Source: CAVSWT01 sp963746735
GTDB taxonomy: Bacteria > Bacteroidota > Ignavibacteria > Ignavibacteriales > Ignavibacteriaceae
Assembly: GCA_963746735.1 (NCBI GenBank)
Contig: CAVVCO010000021.1
Span: 62,001 to 126,000, forward strand
Reading direction: 5' to 3'
DNA length: 64,000 nucleotides
Part shown: in pieces, positions 36,539 through 45,881 of the stretch
Layout of the letters: every line of letters begins with the position of its first letter
Numbering within the stretch: position 1 is the stretch's first letter
Made by a program: the position numbers and the translations under genes
The notes under the pieces: generated by a model
The model's input: the letters and a program-made list of their open reading frames with translations, nothing else
Databases searched by the model: none
What the model was told of the DNA's origin: nothing

Positions 36539-38614
36539 TTAATCAACTTTTGGCTGAGGTTTACGTGATACCTTATAAAGAATCCATCCCATTAAACCGA
36601 AAAAGAGTACCCCAAGAATTTCATATCCGCCACCGCCCAATATGCTTGATAAGCCAGATTCAGCACTGATAGTTTTTAAGAAATTAAATACATTTTCATT
36701 GACAGAAAGTAAGGCAACAATTACCCCGGCTAAAGCACCTCCAGCAACAAGTCCCGTAGCAAAAAGACTTCCACTGCCAAGTTCACTGTCTTCTGTTTTT
36801 TCTCCTTTTCTAGCAGCAATCTTATCTGAAACACCTTTAATTGCGCCACCAACGAAAATTGGTAATGTTGTTGAAAGCGGAAGATATGCACCAACTGCAA
36901 ATGATAATGCATTCACTCCGCATAGTTCAACTGTTATCGATAAGAATGAGCCAACTAATACAAACTGCCAATCAAGATTAAATGAAAGTAAACCTTTTAT
37001 AAGCGTAGCCATTAATGTTCCTTGCGGCGCAGGATATTGATCACTCCCGATTGCGTGAACAATTCCAAGGGCACTCATGTCAGGCGTTGGAGAATCAAGC
37101 TGTTGAATCGTCCATCCTATAACTAAAGATGAAACAATTGCTCCAACAAATAATGCTATTTGCTGATTTCTTGGAGTTGCACCAACAAGATATCCGGTTT
37201 TTAAATCCTGCGATGTAGCACCTGCATTTGCAGCGGCAATACAAATCATGCCTCCCACAACTAGTGCCATAGGTTCAAAAATTTTACCTGTCCAGCCAAC
37301 AGCAATAAAAACAAGTCCGGTTCCCATCAAGGTTGCAATAGTCATTCCTGAAATAGGATTTGAACTTGAACCAATAATACCAACAATTCTACTCGACACT
37401 GTAACGAAGAAAAATCCAAAAACAATAACCAGTATTGCAAGTAATAATTTATTAACAATGGTATCACCGGGAATCATAGGTAAAATAACCATGATAATTA
37501 CTAAGCCGACACTTCCGGCAATTACAGTAATAAATGATAAATCATTTTCCGTTCTAATAATCTTTGCAGCACCGCTTTTATTTTTTTTAAGTGATTCAAC
37601 ACTTCCTTTAAATGAAGATATGATAGTAGGAAAAGTTTTAACCAATGTTATCAAACCACCGGCAGCAACTGCTCCGGCTCCTATTTGTCTAATGTAAGCA
37701 TGGTAAATTGCGTCGGGGTAGCTTGCAAATGTATGCAATTGCGGATTCCAATTTCCCGAACCTCCAGCAGTCATTATATCTTTTAAATATCCAAGTTTAA
37801 CTAATTGTGTGGCTATTGTATCTGCAGGGACAAGACTTGCGAGCAGTGGAATTAAACCAAGCCATGCAAGCACTCCACCGGCTACAAGGATTCCGGCTAT
37901 CCTTGGCCCAATAATATATCCAACACCTAAATACTCAGGAGTAATATCTCCAGCAACAGTAGCTGATGGAAAAAACCTGTTTGTTTGTGCAGAAACCCAA
38001 GCAGGAGATTCTGAAATAACATGAAAGACTCTTTGTAAAAGTGCATAAACTAAAGCTACAGATAAACCCTGGTAAGCAGTTTTTGCAAAGTCGCCTCCTT
38101 TATCTCCGGCAATAAGTACAGAAGCACAAGCGGTTCCTTCCGGATAAGGAAGTGTATTATGCTCATTAACAATCAACGAACGGCGCAATGGAATCATCAT
38201 TAATGTTCCAAGAATACCTCCGAACATTGCAAGTGCAAGAATCGTCCAGTAATTAAAATAGCTGGCGCCTACACTTACTCCTGAATCATTTATTGACATA
38301 AATAAAAAAGCCGGTAAAGTAAAAACAACACCGGCAGCAATTGATTCACCTGCAGAACCGGTTGTTTGGATTATATTGTTTTCAAGTATTGTTGTTTTAA
38401 AATATTTTCTGCCTATTGAAATTGCCAAAACAGCAATTGGGATTGAAGCAGACACTGTTAATCCAGCTTTCAATGCGAGAAATACGGAGGCGGCACCAAA
38501 TAGAATTCCAAAGAAAGCGCCCATTAAAATGGATTTCAAAGTTAATTCAGGAATTGATGCATCGGGGGAGATATAAGGTTTGAACTCGGGACCTGCAGAA
38601 TTGATTTCAGCCAT
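36539..38614 (-). CDS. OPT-family oligopeptide transporter
   Basis: 691 residues, about 14-16 hydrophobic helices, the size of prokaryotic OPT proteins. Family marks include LKSILMGAFFGILFGAASVF at the first helix, EGTACASVLIAGDKGG after the second cluster, GGSGNWNPQLHTF, and AVGAYLPLSTTLPIFVGGAI near the end. Members import oligopeptides or metal-siderophore complexes; OPT substrate cannot be read from sequence. With the MFSD1-like carrier 9 bases downstream and the M29 aminopeptidase further on, peptides are the more likely cargo. Confidence 0.9.
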   Translation of the reverse strand: MAEINSAGPEFKPYISPDASIPELTLKSILMGAFFGILFGAASVFLALKAGLTVSASIPIAVLAISIGRKYFKTTILENNIIQTTGSAGESIAAGVVFTLPAFLFMSINDSGVSVGASYFNYWTILALAMFGGILGTLMMIPLRRSLIVNEHNTLPYPEGTACASVLIAGDKGGDFAKTAYQGLSVALVYALLQRVFHVISESPAWVSAQTNRFFPSATVAGDITPEYLGVGYIIGPRIAGILVAGGVLAWLGLIPLLASLVPADTIATQLVKLGYLKDIMTAGGSGNWNPQLHTFASYPDAIYHAYIRQIGAGAVAAGGLITLVKTFPTIISSFKGSVESLKKNKSGAAKIIRTENDLSFITVIAGSVGLVIIMVILPMIPGDTIVNKLLLAILVIVFGFFFVTVSSRIVGIIGSSSNPISGMTIATLMGTGLVFIAVGWTGKIFEPMALVVGGMICIAAANAGATSQDLKTGYLVGATPRNQQIALFVGAIVSSLVIGWTIQQLDSPTPDMSALGIVHAIGSDQYPAPQGTLMATLIKGLLSFNLDWQFVLVGSFLSITVELCGVNALSFAVGAYLPLSTTLPIFVGGAIKGVSDKIAARKGEKTEDSELGSGSLFATGLVAGGALAGVIVALLSVNENVFNFLKTISAESGLSSILGGGGYEILGVLFFGLMGWILYKVSRKPQPKVD

Positions 38615-38746
38615 TAGTTTCTCCTGATTGCTAATGAAATAATAATTTGACTGTGAATATTTAGAATTTTATTTCTAAATGCAAAGGTAAATTAAATATT
38701 TGTTTGATGTTATAGGATGCCGATTAGTTTTATTCGAAGAGTAAAT

Positions 38747-39518
38747 TCAAAACACCATCTTTCTCATTCCTATATGGCAGATAGCAAAATCATATTTTAC
38801 AGGATCATCAGGATCGTATTTCTTAAGCTTGTTAGTAATTTCTTCTGCCATTAACCAACCAACATTTTTTCTTTTGGTGAGTTTTAGAGTTCTACAAATC
38901 CTGGCAACATGCGTATCAACAGGAATAATCAATTTGCTTGTCTGAATTTCATTCCATATCCCAAAATCCAATTCATCTTTTCTAACCATCCATCTTAAAA
39001 ATAAATTCATTCTTTTGCAGGCACTTCCCTTTTCCGGTAACGGGAACATAAATTTATTGCCGAGACTTATTTTATTCTTTTTATTTATTTCCTCTAAAAA
39101 ATAATTTGAGAAATGTGATAAAGCATTTTTGATATTTTCGTCTTCATAATTATAATTCAATAGAAACAATTTTTTAAGTGAACCATATTTTTTGTAAATA
39201 GAATTCAAAGCGAAAAAAAACTGAATAATATCTTTATCAGAATAAAACCTATGTTTTATTCCAATAAATATTTGAATGTCTTTTGGTTTTAAGTTATAAA
39301 TAAAATTATGCGGAGAATCACCAAGGATTATAAGTATCTTTTTGAGAGTATTAATTATTTGTGTCACATTTCCATACGCAAAAATTGAAGAAATAAATCC
39401 AACTATTTCAATATCTTTTTCATTAGTGTATAAGTGTAAGAACTGTAAGGGATCAGGAGAAATTTGAGATTTATCAAAACTGGATGTAATGATGGTCTAA
39501 TTTTTGTTTTAAGTCCAT
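38747..39518 (-). CDS. TIGR02757-family (DUF2400-like) protein, frame-broken by one extra base
   Basis: About 256 residues when the two frames are joined. The N-terminus (start ATG at 39518, MDLKQKLDHHYIQF) is in one frame. After an in-frame TGA at 39474-39476 the next frame continues DKSQISPDPLQFLHLYTNEK, IEIVGFISSIFAYGNVTQI and the rest (GSACKRMNLFLRWMVRKDE, PVDTHVARICRTLKL), which are hallmarks of this family with a distant helix-hairpin-helix DNA-glycosylase look. Removing one A from the AAAA at 39476-39479 restores one frame. The total of 772 bases is 3n+1. Function unknown. Confidence 0.8.
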
Positions 39519-39709
39519 ACAAATTGAATTAATAAAAAATTTAAACAATGATGATTTATAAATTTTTCAATTTAACAAGCTAATATTTGAATAAAAGTTT
39601 TTATAAAAAAATCAGATTTTTTTAGCATCTATAAGAATCGATTTAATATATTAGCACTTAAGTATTTATTTTATTTTGGAACTCACTGCTAAAAAATAAA
39701 AAGAGAGTC

Positions 39710-41272
39710 ATGATGAAGAAATTTTTTTTACTACTATTTTTATTAGTTTTTTGTTTTAGTTATACAACTCAAGCACAGTTCAAAGATTGGGGGACAAAAA
39801 TTGGCTTAAGATATAATCAGCTATTCCCGGAAAATGAATTTAAAAATGTAGGCTTTTCCGGAAATGACAAAATTTCATTTGCTGATTATCAATTCTCTTA
39901 TTTGGCATTAGCCGATGGCTTTATTGCATTCGAGGTAACTAAGTCTGTCGAATTGCAGCTGAATATTGGCTACGGGTCATACGCAGGTAAAGATTATTTG
40001 AATTCACTTTACCGAACTGAAATAATACCTGTTGATTTAAGAATAAGAATTAGTCCATTTGATATGAAGGGCTGGAATCCATATTTCTATTTCGGTGGTG
40101 GTGCTATGCACTATAACGTTTTAAATGAACCTGATCAGATTTCTCCAATTCATGTTCAAAAAGATGGGTGGACGGGAGAATTTCCTATGGGCATTGGTTC
40201 CGAGTTTGCTATTACTCCTACTTTGCTTTTGGATATAGCTCTAGGTGGGGCAACATCTACAACCTCCAATCTTAATTATTATAAAAGTAAAAATTCTGGA
40301 AGCTATGATTCTTACTTTGTTATATCAACTGGTTTAACTTTTACAGGAGAAAGCGGCAGTTCAGATAGAGATAATGATGGATTAACAAAAGATGAAGAAG
40401 ATGAATTAGGAACAAATTCTAAAAATCCTGATTCAGATGGTGATGGAATTAAAGATGGCGATGAGGTTAATAAATATAAAACAAATCCTTTATTAGCAGA
40501 CACTGATTTAGATGGACTTAGTGATTATCAGGAGATATATACTTATCATACAAATCCAAATTGGGCTGATACTGATAATGATGGTTTAAGTGATGGTGAT
40601 GAAATTAGAAAGTATAAAACCGATCCATTAAAGTCTGATACTGATGGAGATGGCTTAAGTGACGGCGATGAAGTTTTAAAATACAGAACTGATCCAAATA
40701 ATCCAGATACGGACGGCGATGGCTTGAATGATTATGACGAAGTTTTTAGATATAAAACAAATCCATTAAGCAAAGATTCTGATTCTGATGGGCTAACTGA
40801 TTATGATGAAATAAAAGTACACAATACAGATCCAAATAAATCAGACACTGATTTAGGCGGTATTAATGATGGCGCAGAAGTAAAACGAGGAACAAATCCT
40901 CTCGATCCTGATGATGATTATGTAAAGATTGGAGCACCTGTCATTCTTAATGGAATTAATTTTGAAAGCAGCAAAGCCGGAATAACATCAACATCCGAAA
41001 AAACTTTGCGTAATGTGCTTAAAACATTACAGACTTATCCGGATATCTATATTGAAATAAGCGGCTATACTGATAATTCAGGCAGTGCAAAATTAAATCT
41101 AAAGCTTTCGCAGGAAAGAGCTGATGCTGTTAAAGATTGGCTTATATCTCACGGAATTGATGCAAAAAGACTAACAGCAAAGGGATATGGATCTGATAAA
41201 CCGATTGCTTCAAATAAAACTCCTGAAAGCAGGGCAAAAAATAGAAGAATTGAATTCATGCGGACGAAATAA
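39710..41272 (+). CDS. OmpA-family protein with thrombospondin type 3 calcium repeats
   Basis: 520 residues. A signal peptide (TTQAQ) is followed by an outer-membrane barrel of about 190 residues. About eight calcium-binding TSP3 repeats of about 23 residues come next (DRDNDGLTKDEEDE, DSDGDGIKDGDEV and so on; the last, DTDLGGINDGAEV, is degenerate). The C-terminal OmpA domain ends in the peptidoglycan-binding segment (DIYIEISGYTDNSGSAKLN, LSQERADAVKDWLI, SRAKNRRIEF). It links outer membrane to cell wall; the TSP3 stalk would be rigid in calcium. A strong terminator follows. Confidence 0.93.
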   Translation: MMKKFFLLLFLLVFCFSYTTQAQFKDWGTKIGLRYNQLFPENEFKNVGFSGNDKISFADYQFSYLALADGFIAFEVTKSVELQLNIGYGSYAGKDYLNSLYRTEIIPVDLRIRISPFDMKGWNPYFYFGGGAMHYNVLNEPDQISPIHVQKDGWTGEFPMGIGSEFAITPTLLLDIALGGATSTTSNLNYYKSKNSGSYDSYFVISTGLTFTGESGSSDRDNDGLTKDEEDELGTNSKNPDSDGDGIKDGDEVNKYKTNPLLADTDLDGLSDYQEIYTYHTNPNWADTDNDGLSDGDEIRKYKTDPLKSDTDGDGLSDGDEVLKYRTDPNNPDTDGDGLNDYDEVFRYKTNPLSKDSDSDGLTDYDEIKVHNTDPNKSDTDLGGINDGAEVKRGTNPLDPDDDYVKIGAPVILNGINFESSKAGITSTSEKTLRNVLKTLQTYPDIYIEISGYTDNSGSAKLNLKLSQERADAVKDWLISHGIDAKRLTAKGYGSDKPIASNKTPESRAKNRRIEFMRTK

Positions 41273-41601
41273 AAAAAAATATGTAAGTTGGTTATTTAAA
41301 AAGCTGCTAAAATAAATAGCAGCTTTTTTTTTGTAAAAAAAATAAAATTCACTCAATCACAATTACACTGGTAAGAAATATGAAATTTAATTACTGACAA
41401 TTATTTTAACGAGTATTTATTTTTCGAAACAATCGTTTATCTCAAACTTGAAAATGCAAGTTTCATGATTCTTTAGTAAGAGAACTATATTTATAAATAC
41501 CAACTATTTTTTATACTTATCGCAACATCTATATCTTATCACACGGAACGAAATTTGAATAAAACGGGCGTCACATAATTTAATAACAATTTTTCGGGGA
41601 T
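41273..41601. other. Intergenic region between OmpA and cytochrome genes
   Basis: 329 bases without a gene. They hold the OmpA terminator (41301-41332), then AT-rich sequence. A small hairpin, AAACTTG (41444-41450) with CAAGTTT (41457-41463), lies about 140 bases before the cytochrome start. This segment must contain the cytochrome promoter, but no box can be assigned with confidence. Confidence 0.6.
41301..41332 (+). terminator. Rho-independent terminator after the OmpA gene
   Basis: Arms AAGCTGCTA (41301-41309) and TAGCAGCTT (41317-41325) are perfect, with a 7-base loop and at least seven following T residues, 29 bases after the OmpA stop. Confidence 0.93.
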
Positions 41602-43959
41602 ATGCCGATGAAAAAAATTACACAAGTTATCTTGATTTTGTTTGTTTTTTGCAGCGTTGGAATATTAGCGCAAACTGCAAAAATAAAAACTCAGTGGGTT
41701 AGCCCACGTACTATGGGTACAGTTACCCCAGGTACTAACCCGGTTTACAGCGGCAACAAAACCGTTGCAAAACATATGTTAGTTTCCCTGACTGCTGATA
41801 CCGCTGGTGGAGTTAATGCTTTTACCTGGTCAATAACAGGCCCTACAGGGACAGCTACTACTTTAAGCAGTACAAATACTCAAAATACTACTTTCTTACC
41901 AGATACTTCAGGTTACTATTATGTAACTTTAGAGGTTAATGGCGGCAGTACGGATGTAGATACATTCTTTGCAAGTACTTATAGAGGTGTTACAGGAACC
42001 GCTCCAAATTGCACCAATTGTCATTCAGGTGTAAATACAAGCTATACACAAACTGCCCATGCTAATGTATTTAAAGAAGGTATAACTGGTGAGTTAGAAG
42101 TAGCAAACGGTTTTGGAGTTTACTCTATTGCTAGATGTGCAAAATGCCATACAACCGGCTGGGATCAGTCAGCTAATAATGGTAATTTCGGTTACCTATC
42201 TCATAAAAGTGGATATGATACAGCATGGGCTGCAACATATTTAGAAAATGCAGGCGAATACTTAATTCCTCAGGGTGATCAAACCGCTTGGAATTTGTTA
42301 ACTACAGATGCTAAATATAAAGATGCCGCACCAGTTGCAAATATTGGTTGTGAAAGTTGTCATGGACCAGGAGAAGGCCATGCAGCAGCTTTTGGTGCTA
42401 ATGCTTCAACAAACATAAGCGTAAGCTTAGATGCTGGTGTATGTCTGCAATGTCATGACGCACCAACACATCATACTATTGGTGAATACTATGTTACTTC
42501 TGCGCATGCAACTTTACCTCACTTAGAAGCACGCACAGCTTGTTTCCCATGCCATGGTGGAACCGCATATTATAAATACATTAAAAATCCAACAACTCCT
42601 GGATATGTTAATGAAGATGCTACACCAATTTCATGTGCAACTTGCCATGATCCACATGATGCAAATAACTTTGGATTAAGAATTGCTTCATCTATTAAGT
42701 TGGCTAATGGATATGCAGTAACAACTGGCGGAAATGGCCAAATGTGTATGACATGCCATCAGTCTAGAAAAAACGGTGATACCGTTATAAATGATACACC
42801 TCCATATTATGGATTTTCTGATAGATTTGATCCTCATCATGGCCCACAAACAGATATGTTTTTAGGTCAAAATGGTTATCAGTTTGGTGATGCTTCAATC
42901 ACTGGCATAGGTACACATAGTAAAGTTATGCAAGATGCATGCATTACCTGTCATATGGCTAATATAGGCTCTGGTAACAGTCCTAGCCATCAATGGAGTA
43001 TGATTGATACAACAGGTGGAACTCATGATTTTGTAGCATCTTGTGTAAATTGTCATGGTCCAATTACTTCTTTTGATGATATTCAAGCAAGTTCAGATTT
43101 AGATGGAAATGGTGTAGTTGAAGGAGTACAGACTGAAGTTGAAGGTATGCTTGCAAAACTTGCATCGCTATTGCCAAAAGACTCACAAAATCCAACTGCA
43201 GTTGTTTCCAGAACATATGATTCATTATTAGTTAAAAACGAACCTGCAATTATAAAAGGTATCTTCACTTATTACTTTGTTGAAGAAGATAAAAGTATGG
43301 GTGTTCATAATACTAGGTATACTGTTGCACTTCTATCTAAAGCTTTAGCTGAACTTGGCAGTGTAGTTCCTGTTGAATTAGTTTCTTTCAATGCTGTTGA
43401 AAATGAAGGAATGATTTCATTGAAATGGGAGACTGCTTCTGAAACAAATAATAGCGGTTTCGAAGTTGAAAGAAAGAACGGCAATTCATGGAACAGAATT
43501 GCATTTATAAAAGGAAACGGAACTTCTTCGAATATTAACAGTTATTCTTACTCAGATAAACCATCCGGTTTAGAGAATGTTGTTACATACAGATTAAAAC
43601 AAATCGATCTTGATGGTTCAGCTCATTTCTCTAAAGAAGTTGAGGTTTCATTAAGCAATACTCCAAAATCATTCAGCTTATCACAGAACTATCCTAATCC
43701 TTTCAACCCAAGTACAGTTATAAAATATGTACTTCCGTTTGAAAGCAAAGTTAAAATTGTTATATACAATTTAACTGGTGAAGTTGTAAAAACTTTAGTA
43801 AATTCAACAGAGGCAGCTGGTACACATGAAGCTAATTTCAACACCAGTGCTTCAGGCTTGAGCCTATCTTCTGGAATCTATTTCTATTCAATGGAAGCAG
43901 TTTCTATAGATGGCAGCCAAAATTTCAGACAAACCAAAAAGATGATTTTATTGAAGTAA
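41602..43959 (+). CDS. Nine-haem c-type cytochrome with T9SS sorting domain
   Basis: 785 residues. The signal peptide ends near ILAQ. An immunoglobulin-like domain (about 45-125) precedes nine CxxCH haem sites starting at residues 137, 179, 250, 281, 314, 345, 382, 447 and 481. A beta domain (about 595-690: VPVELVSFNAVENEGMIS) and a type IX sorting domain (SLSQNYPNPFNPSTVIKYV to the end) follow. The haem region resembles the cytochrome c554/NrfA-like extracellular multihaem class. T9SS export implies an extracellular or surface electron carrier. A second in-frame ATG two codons in (41608) is equally plausible as start. A strong terminator follows. Confidence 0.9.
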   Translation: MPMKKITQVILILFVFCSVGILAQTAKIKTQWVSPRTMGTVTPGTNPVYSGNKTVAKHMLVSLTADTAGGVNAFTWSITGPTGTATTLSSTNTQNTTFLPDTSGYYYVTLEVNGGSTDVDTFFASTYRGVTGTAPNCTNCHSGVNTSYTQTAHANVFKEGITGELEVANGFGVYSIARCAKCHTTGWDQSANNGNFGYLSHKSGYDTAWAATYLENAGEYLIPQGDQTAWNLLTTDAKYKDAAPVANIGCESCHGPGEGHAAAFGANASTNISVSLDAGVCLQCHDAPTHHTIGEYYVTSAHATLPHLEARTACFPCHGGTAYYKYIKNPTTPGYVNEDATPISCATCHDPHDANNFGLRIASSIKLANGYAVTTGGNGQMCMTCHQSRKNGDTVINDTPPYYGFSDRFDPHHGPQTDMFLGQNGYQFGDASITGIGTHSKVMQDACITCHMANIGSGNSPSHQWSMIDTTGGTHDFVASCVNCHGPITSFDDIQASSDLDGNGVVEGVQTEVEGMLAKLASLLPKDSQNPTAVVSRTYDSLLVKNEPAIIKGIFTYYFVEEDKSMGVHNTRYTVALLSKALAELGSVVPVELVSFNAVENEGMISLKWETASETNNSGFEVERKNGNSWNRIAFIKGNGTSSNINSYSYSDKPSGLENVVTYRLKQIDLDGSAHFSKEVEVSLSNTPKSFSLSQNYPNPFNPSTVIKYVLPFESKVKIVIYNLTGEVVKTLVNSTEAAGTHEANFNTSASGLSLSSGIYFYSMEAVSIDGSQNFRQTKKMILLK

Positions 43960-43984
43960 TTTTCAAAACATCTTCTTGTAATTT

Positions 43985-44015
43985 AACCCGGTTTCTTTTA
44001 GGAACCGGGTTTTTT
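43985..44015 (+). terminator. Rho-independent terminator after the cytochrome gene
   Basis: Arms AACCCGGTT (43985-43993) and AACCGGGTT (44003-44011) are perfect, with a 9-base loop and a T-run directly after. It lies 25 bases after the cytochrome stop, so the cytochrome is a single-gene transcript. Confidence 0.92.
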
Positions 44016-44175
44016 ATTTATTTGGAAACTCTTCTCATCTATAAAAGTATAACTGCTGTTTTATTTGTATTTTTAATAGTGAATACAAAATTTTCCTCTA
44101 TTCAAGAATTCAAAATTTTCTTATTATTTAATATATTTGTTACTTTGAATTTTAATTTTTTGAAATATTCATGTT

Positions 44176-45228
44176 ATGCTTAACGAAGATTTAAACGAAC
44201 GGGAAAAAAATATACTGCGTTATGTTATCCAGCAATTTATTTTAACCGCTTCACCAGTTGGCTCCCGTTCAATTACGAAAAAATATGATGTAGGTGTTTC
44301 GCCGGCAACTATTAGAAACATTATGTTCGATCTGGAAGAATCCGGTTTTATCATACATCCCCATACTTCTGCCGGGAGAGTTCCAACTGACAAAGGTTAT
44401 AGATTTTATGTTGATTCTTTAATGGAATTACAAAAATTAAAAACCTCTGAAAAAGGAATGATCACCAAAGGTTTTGAAAATAGAATTATTGAAACAGATG
44501 AAATCTTTAAAATTACTTCCGAGGTTCTAAGCCGGATTACTAACCAGCTTGCGTACATTAGTTATCCTAAAATAGATTCAAGCATTTTTGAGAAGTTACA
44601 AATTGTTAACTTGTCATCTTCCAGAATCTTAGTTGTTATCAGCATTACTTCCGGCCTGGTTAAAACTATAACCCTGGAAATTTCATCACAAATAAAACCT
44701 ACTCAAATTGAGTCTGTCCAAAGATTATTAAATGAAAGATTAAGCGGCTTAACATTTAAAGAAATTCGATCTTCTTTTACGGAACGATTTAAAGATATCC
44801 ATAAGGATCACGCTGCCATAATTAGATTATTTGTTGATTCAATGGACAAAATTTTCAATGAAGTTAAAAATTCTGATAATCTTTTCATTACCGGTGCTAA
44901 GAATGTAATCAAGCAGCCTGAATTTGAACATCCTGAGAGGTTTCAGAGTGTAATTGAGCTAATTGAAGATAAAGATATAATTGTTCATATTCTTGAAAAA
45001 ACCAGTGAACAAAAACAAAATCAGGTATTTATTTCTATTGGAAGTGAAAATGAAGATGAAAAGCTTGAAGATTATAGCTTAATTACTAAAGAATACACAA
45101 TGGGAAATTCAACCGGCACTTTGGGAATTATCGGACCTAAAAGAATGGAATATTCAAAAGTTGTTACAATAGTTGATTATATTTCTAAAATCTTAACTGA
45201 ATTATTAAAACCAGATAATACAAAATAA
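44176..45228 (+). CDS. hrcA: Heat-inducible transcription repressor HrcA
   Basis: 350 residues, full length. The N-terminal winged-helix (LNEREKNILRYVIQQFI, PVGSRSITKKYDVGVSPATI, DLEESGFIIHPHTSAGRVPT) is the DNA-binding signature of HrcA, followed by the GAF-like domain and a C-terminal segment (IGSENEDEKLEDYSLITKEY, GTLGIIGPKRMEYSKVV). It represses heat-shock genes by binding CIRCE. I see no CIRCE (TTAGCACTC-N9-GAGTGCTAA) in the 216 bases upstream. It heads hrcA-grpE-dnaJ, 9 bases before grpE. Confidence 0.95.
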   Translation: MLNEDLNEREKNILRYVIQQFILTASPVGSRSITKKYDVGVSPATIRNIMFDLEESGFIIHPHTSAGRVPTDKGYRFYVDSLMELQKLKTSEKGMITKGFENRIIETDEIFKITSEVLSRITNQLAYISYPKIDSSIFEKLQIVNLSSSRILVVISITSGLVKTITLEISSQIKPTQIESVQRLLNERLSGLTFKEIRSSFTERFKDIHKDHAAIIRLFVDSMDKIFNEVKNSDNLFITGAKNVIKQPEFEHPERFQSVIELIEDKDIIVHILEKTSEQKQNQVFISIGSENEDEKLEDYSLITKEYTMGNSTGTLGIIGPKRMEYSKVVTIVDYISKILTELLKPDNTK

Positions 45229-45237
45229 GGAGATACT

Positions 45238-45834
45238 TTGATTATGAAGAGTGACAAAAAAAATGCTCACAATGAATTAGAAGAAAATAAGATTAATGAA
45301 GATCAAGAAAATTTAGAACAAGAGACAAACCAGGGCAACAAAGCAAATGATATTTATGAAGTTAATTCGGAAAAATTAATTAAACTTGAAAACGAAATTT
45401 CAGGTTTAAAAGACCAGCTTTTACGTAAAGCAGCTGAGTTTGAAAATTATAAAAGAAGAACCGAAAATGATCAACTCAGTTTAATAAAATATTCTGCTGA
45501 GTCTTTTATTATAAAGCTGCTTCCTGTAGTTGATGATTTTGAACGAACACTTTTACATATTGAAAACGCAAAAGAAATTGAAGCTATTAAAAAAGGAATC
45601 AATTTAGTTTACGGCAAATTAGTTAAAGTATTAACCGATCAAGGTGTTACCAAAATTGAAGCAGTAGGAAATCCGTTTAATGTAGATTTTCATGAAGCTA
45701 TTCTTTTGAAAAAAGCAGATAAAGTTCCGCCTCATACGGTTTTAGAAGAAGTTGAAACAGGTTATATGTACAAAGACAGAGTAATTAGGCATTCAAAAGT
45801 TATTGTAAGTGATGAATCTTCGGAAGAAAAATAA
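45238..45834 (+). CDS. grpE: Nucleotide exchange factor GrpE
   Basis: Up to 198 residues. An acidic low-complexity N-terminus leads into a long coiled coil (EKLIKLENEISGLKDQLLRK) with AAEFENYKRRTENDQ, then the beta domain (GVTKIEAVGNPFNVDFHEAI, VLEEVETGYMYKDRVIRHSK). It releases ADP from DnaK. The start is ambiguous: TTG at 45238 lies 5 bases from AGGAG and ATG at 45244 lies 11 bases away. dnaJ follows; dnaK itself is not in the window. Confidence 0.94.
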   Translation: MIMKSDKKNAHNELEENKINEDQENLEQETNQGNKANDIYEVNSEKLIKLENEISGLKDQLLRKAAEFENYKRRTENDQLSLIKYSAESFIIKLLPVVDDFERTLLHIENAKEIEAIKKGINLVYGKLVKVLTDQGVTKIEAVGNPFNVDFHEAILLKKADKVPPHTVLEEVETGYMYKDRVIRHSKVIVSDESSEEK

Positions 45835-45881
45835 ATTAGATACGAAGGCAATAATTCATAAAAAAAGGACATTCAGAATTT

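Noticed and set aside
39651..39692. CIRCE-like arms TTAGCACTT and CACTGCTAA upstream of the OmpA gene
   Set aside because: The spacer is 24 bases rather than 9 and the inner bases of the arms do not pair, so this is not a CIRCE operator.
41444..41463. AAACTTG/CAAGTTT hairpin before the cytochrome as a regulator site
   Set aside because: Only 7 bp with no conserved consensus; reported as part of the intergenic description, not as a site.
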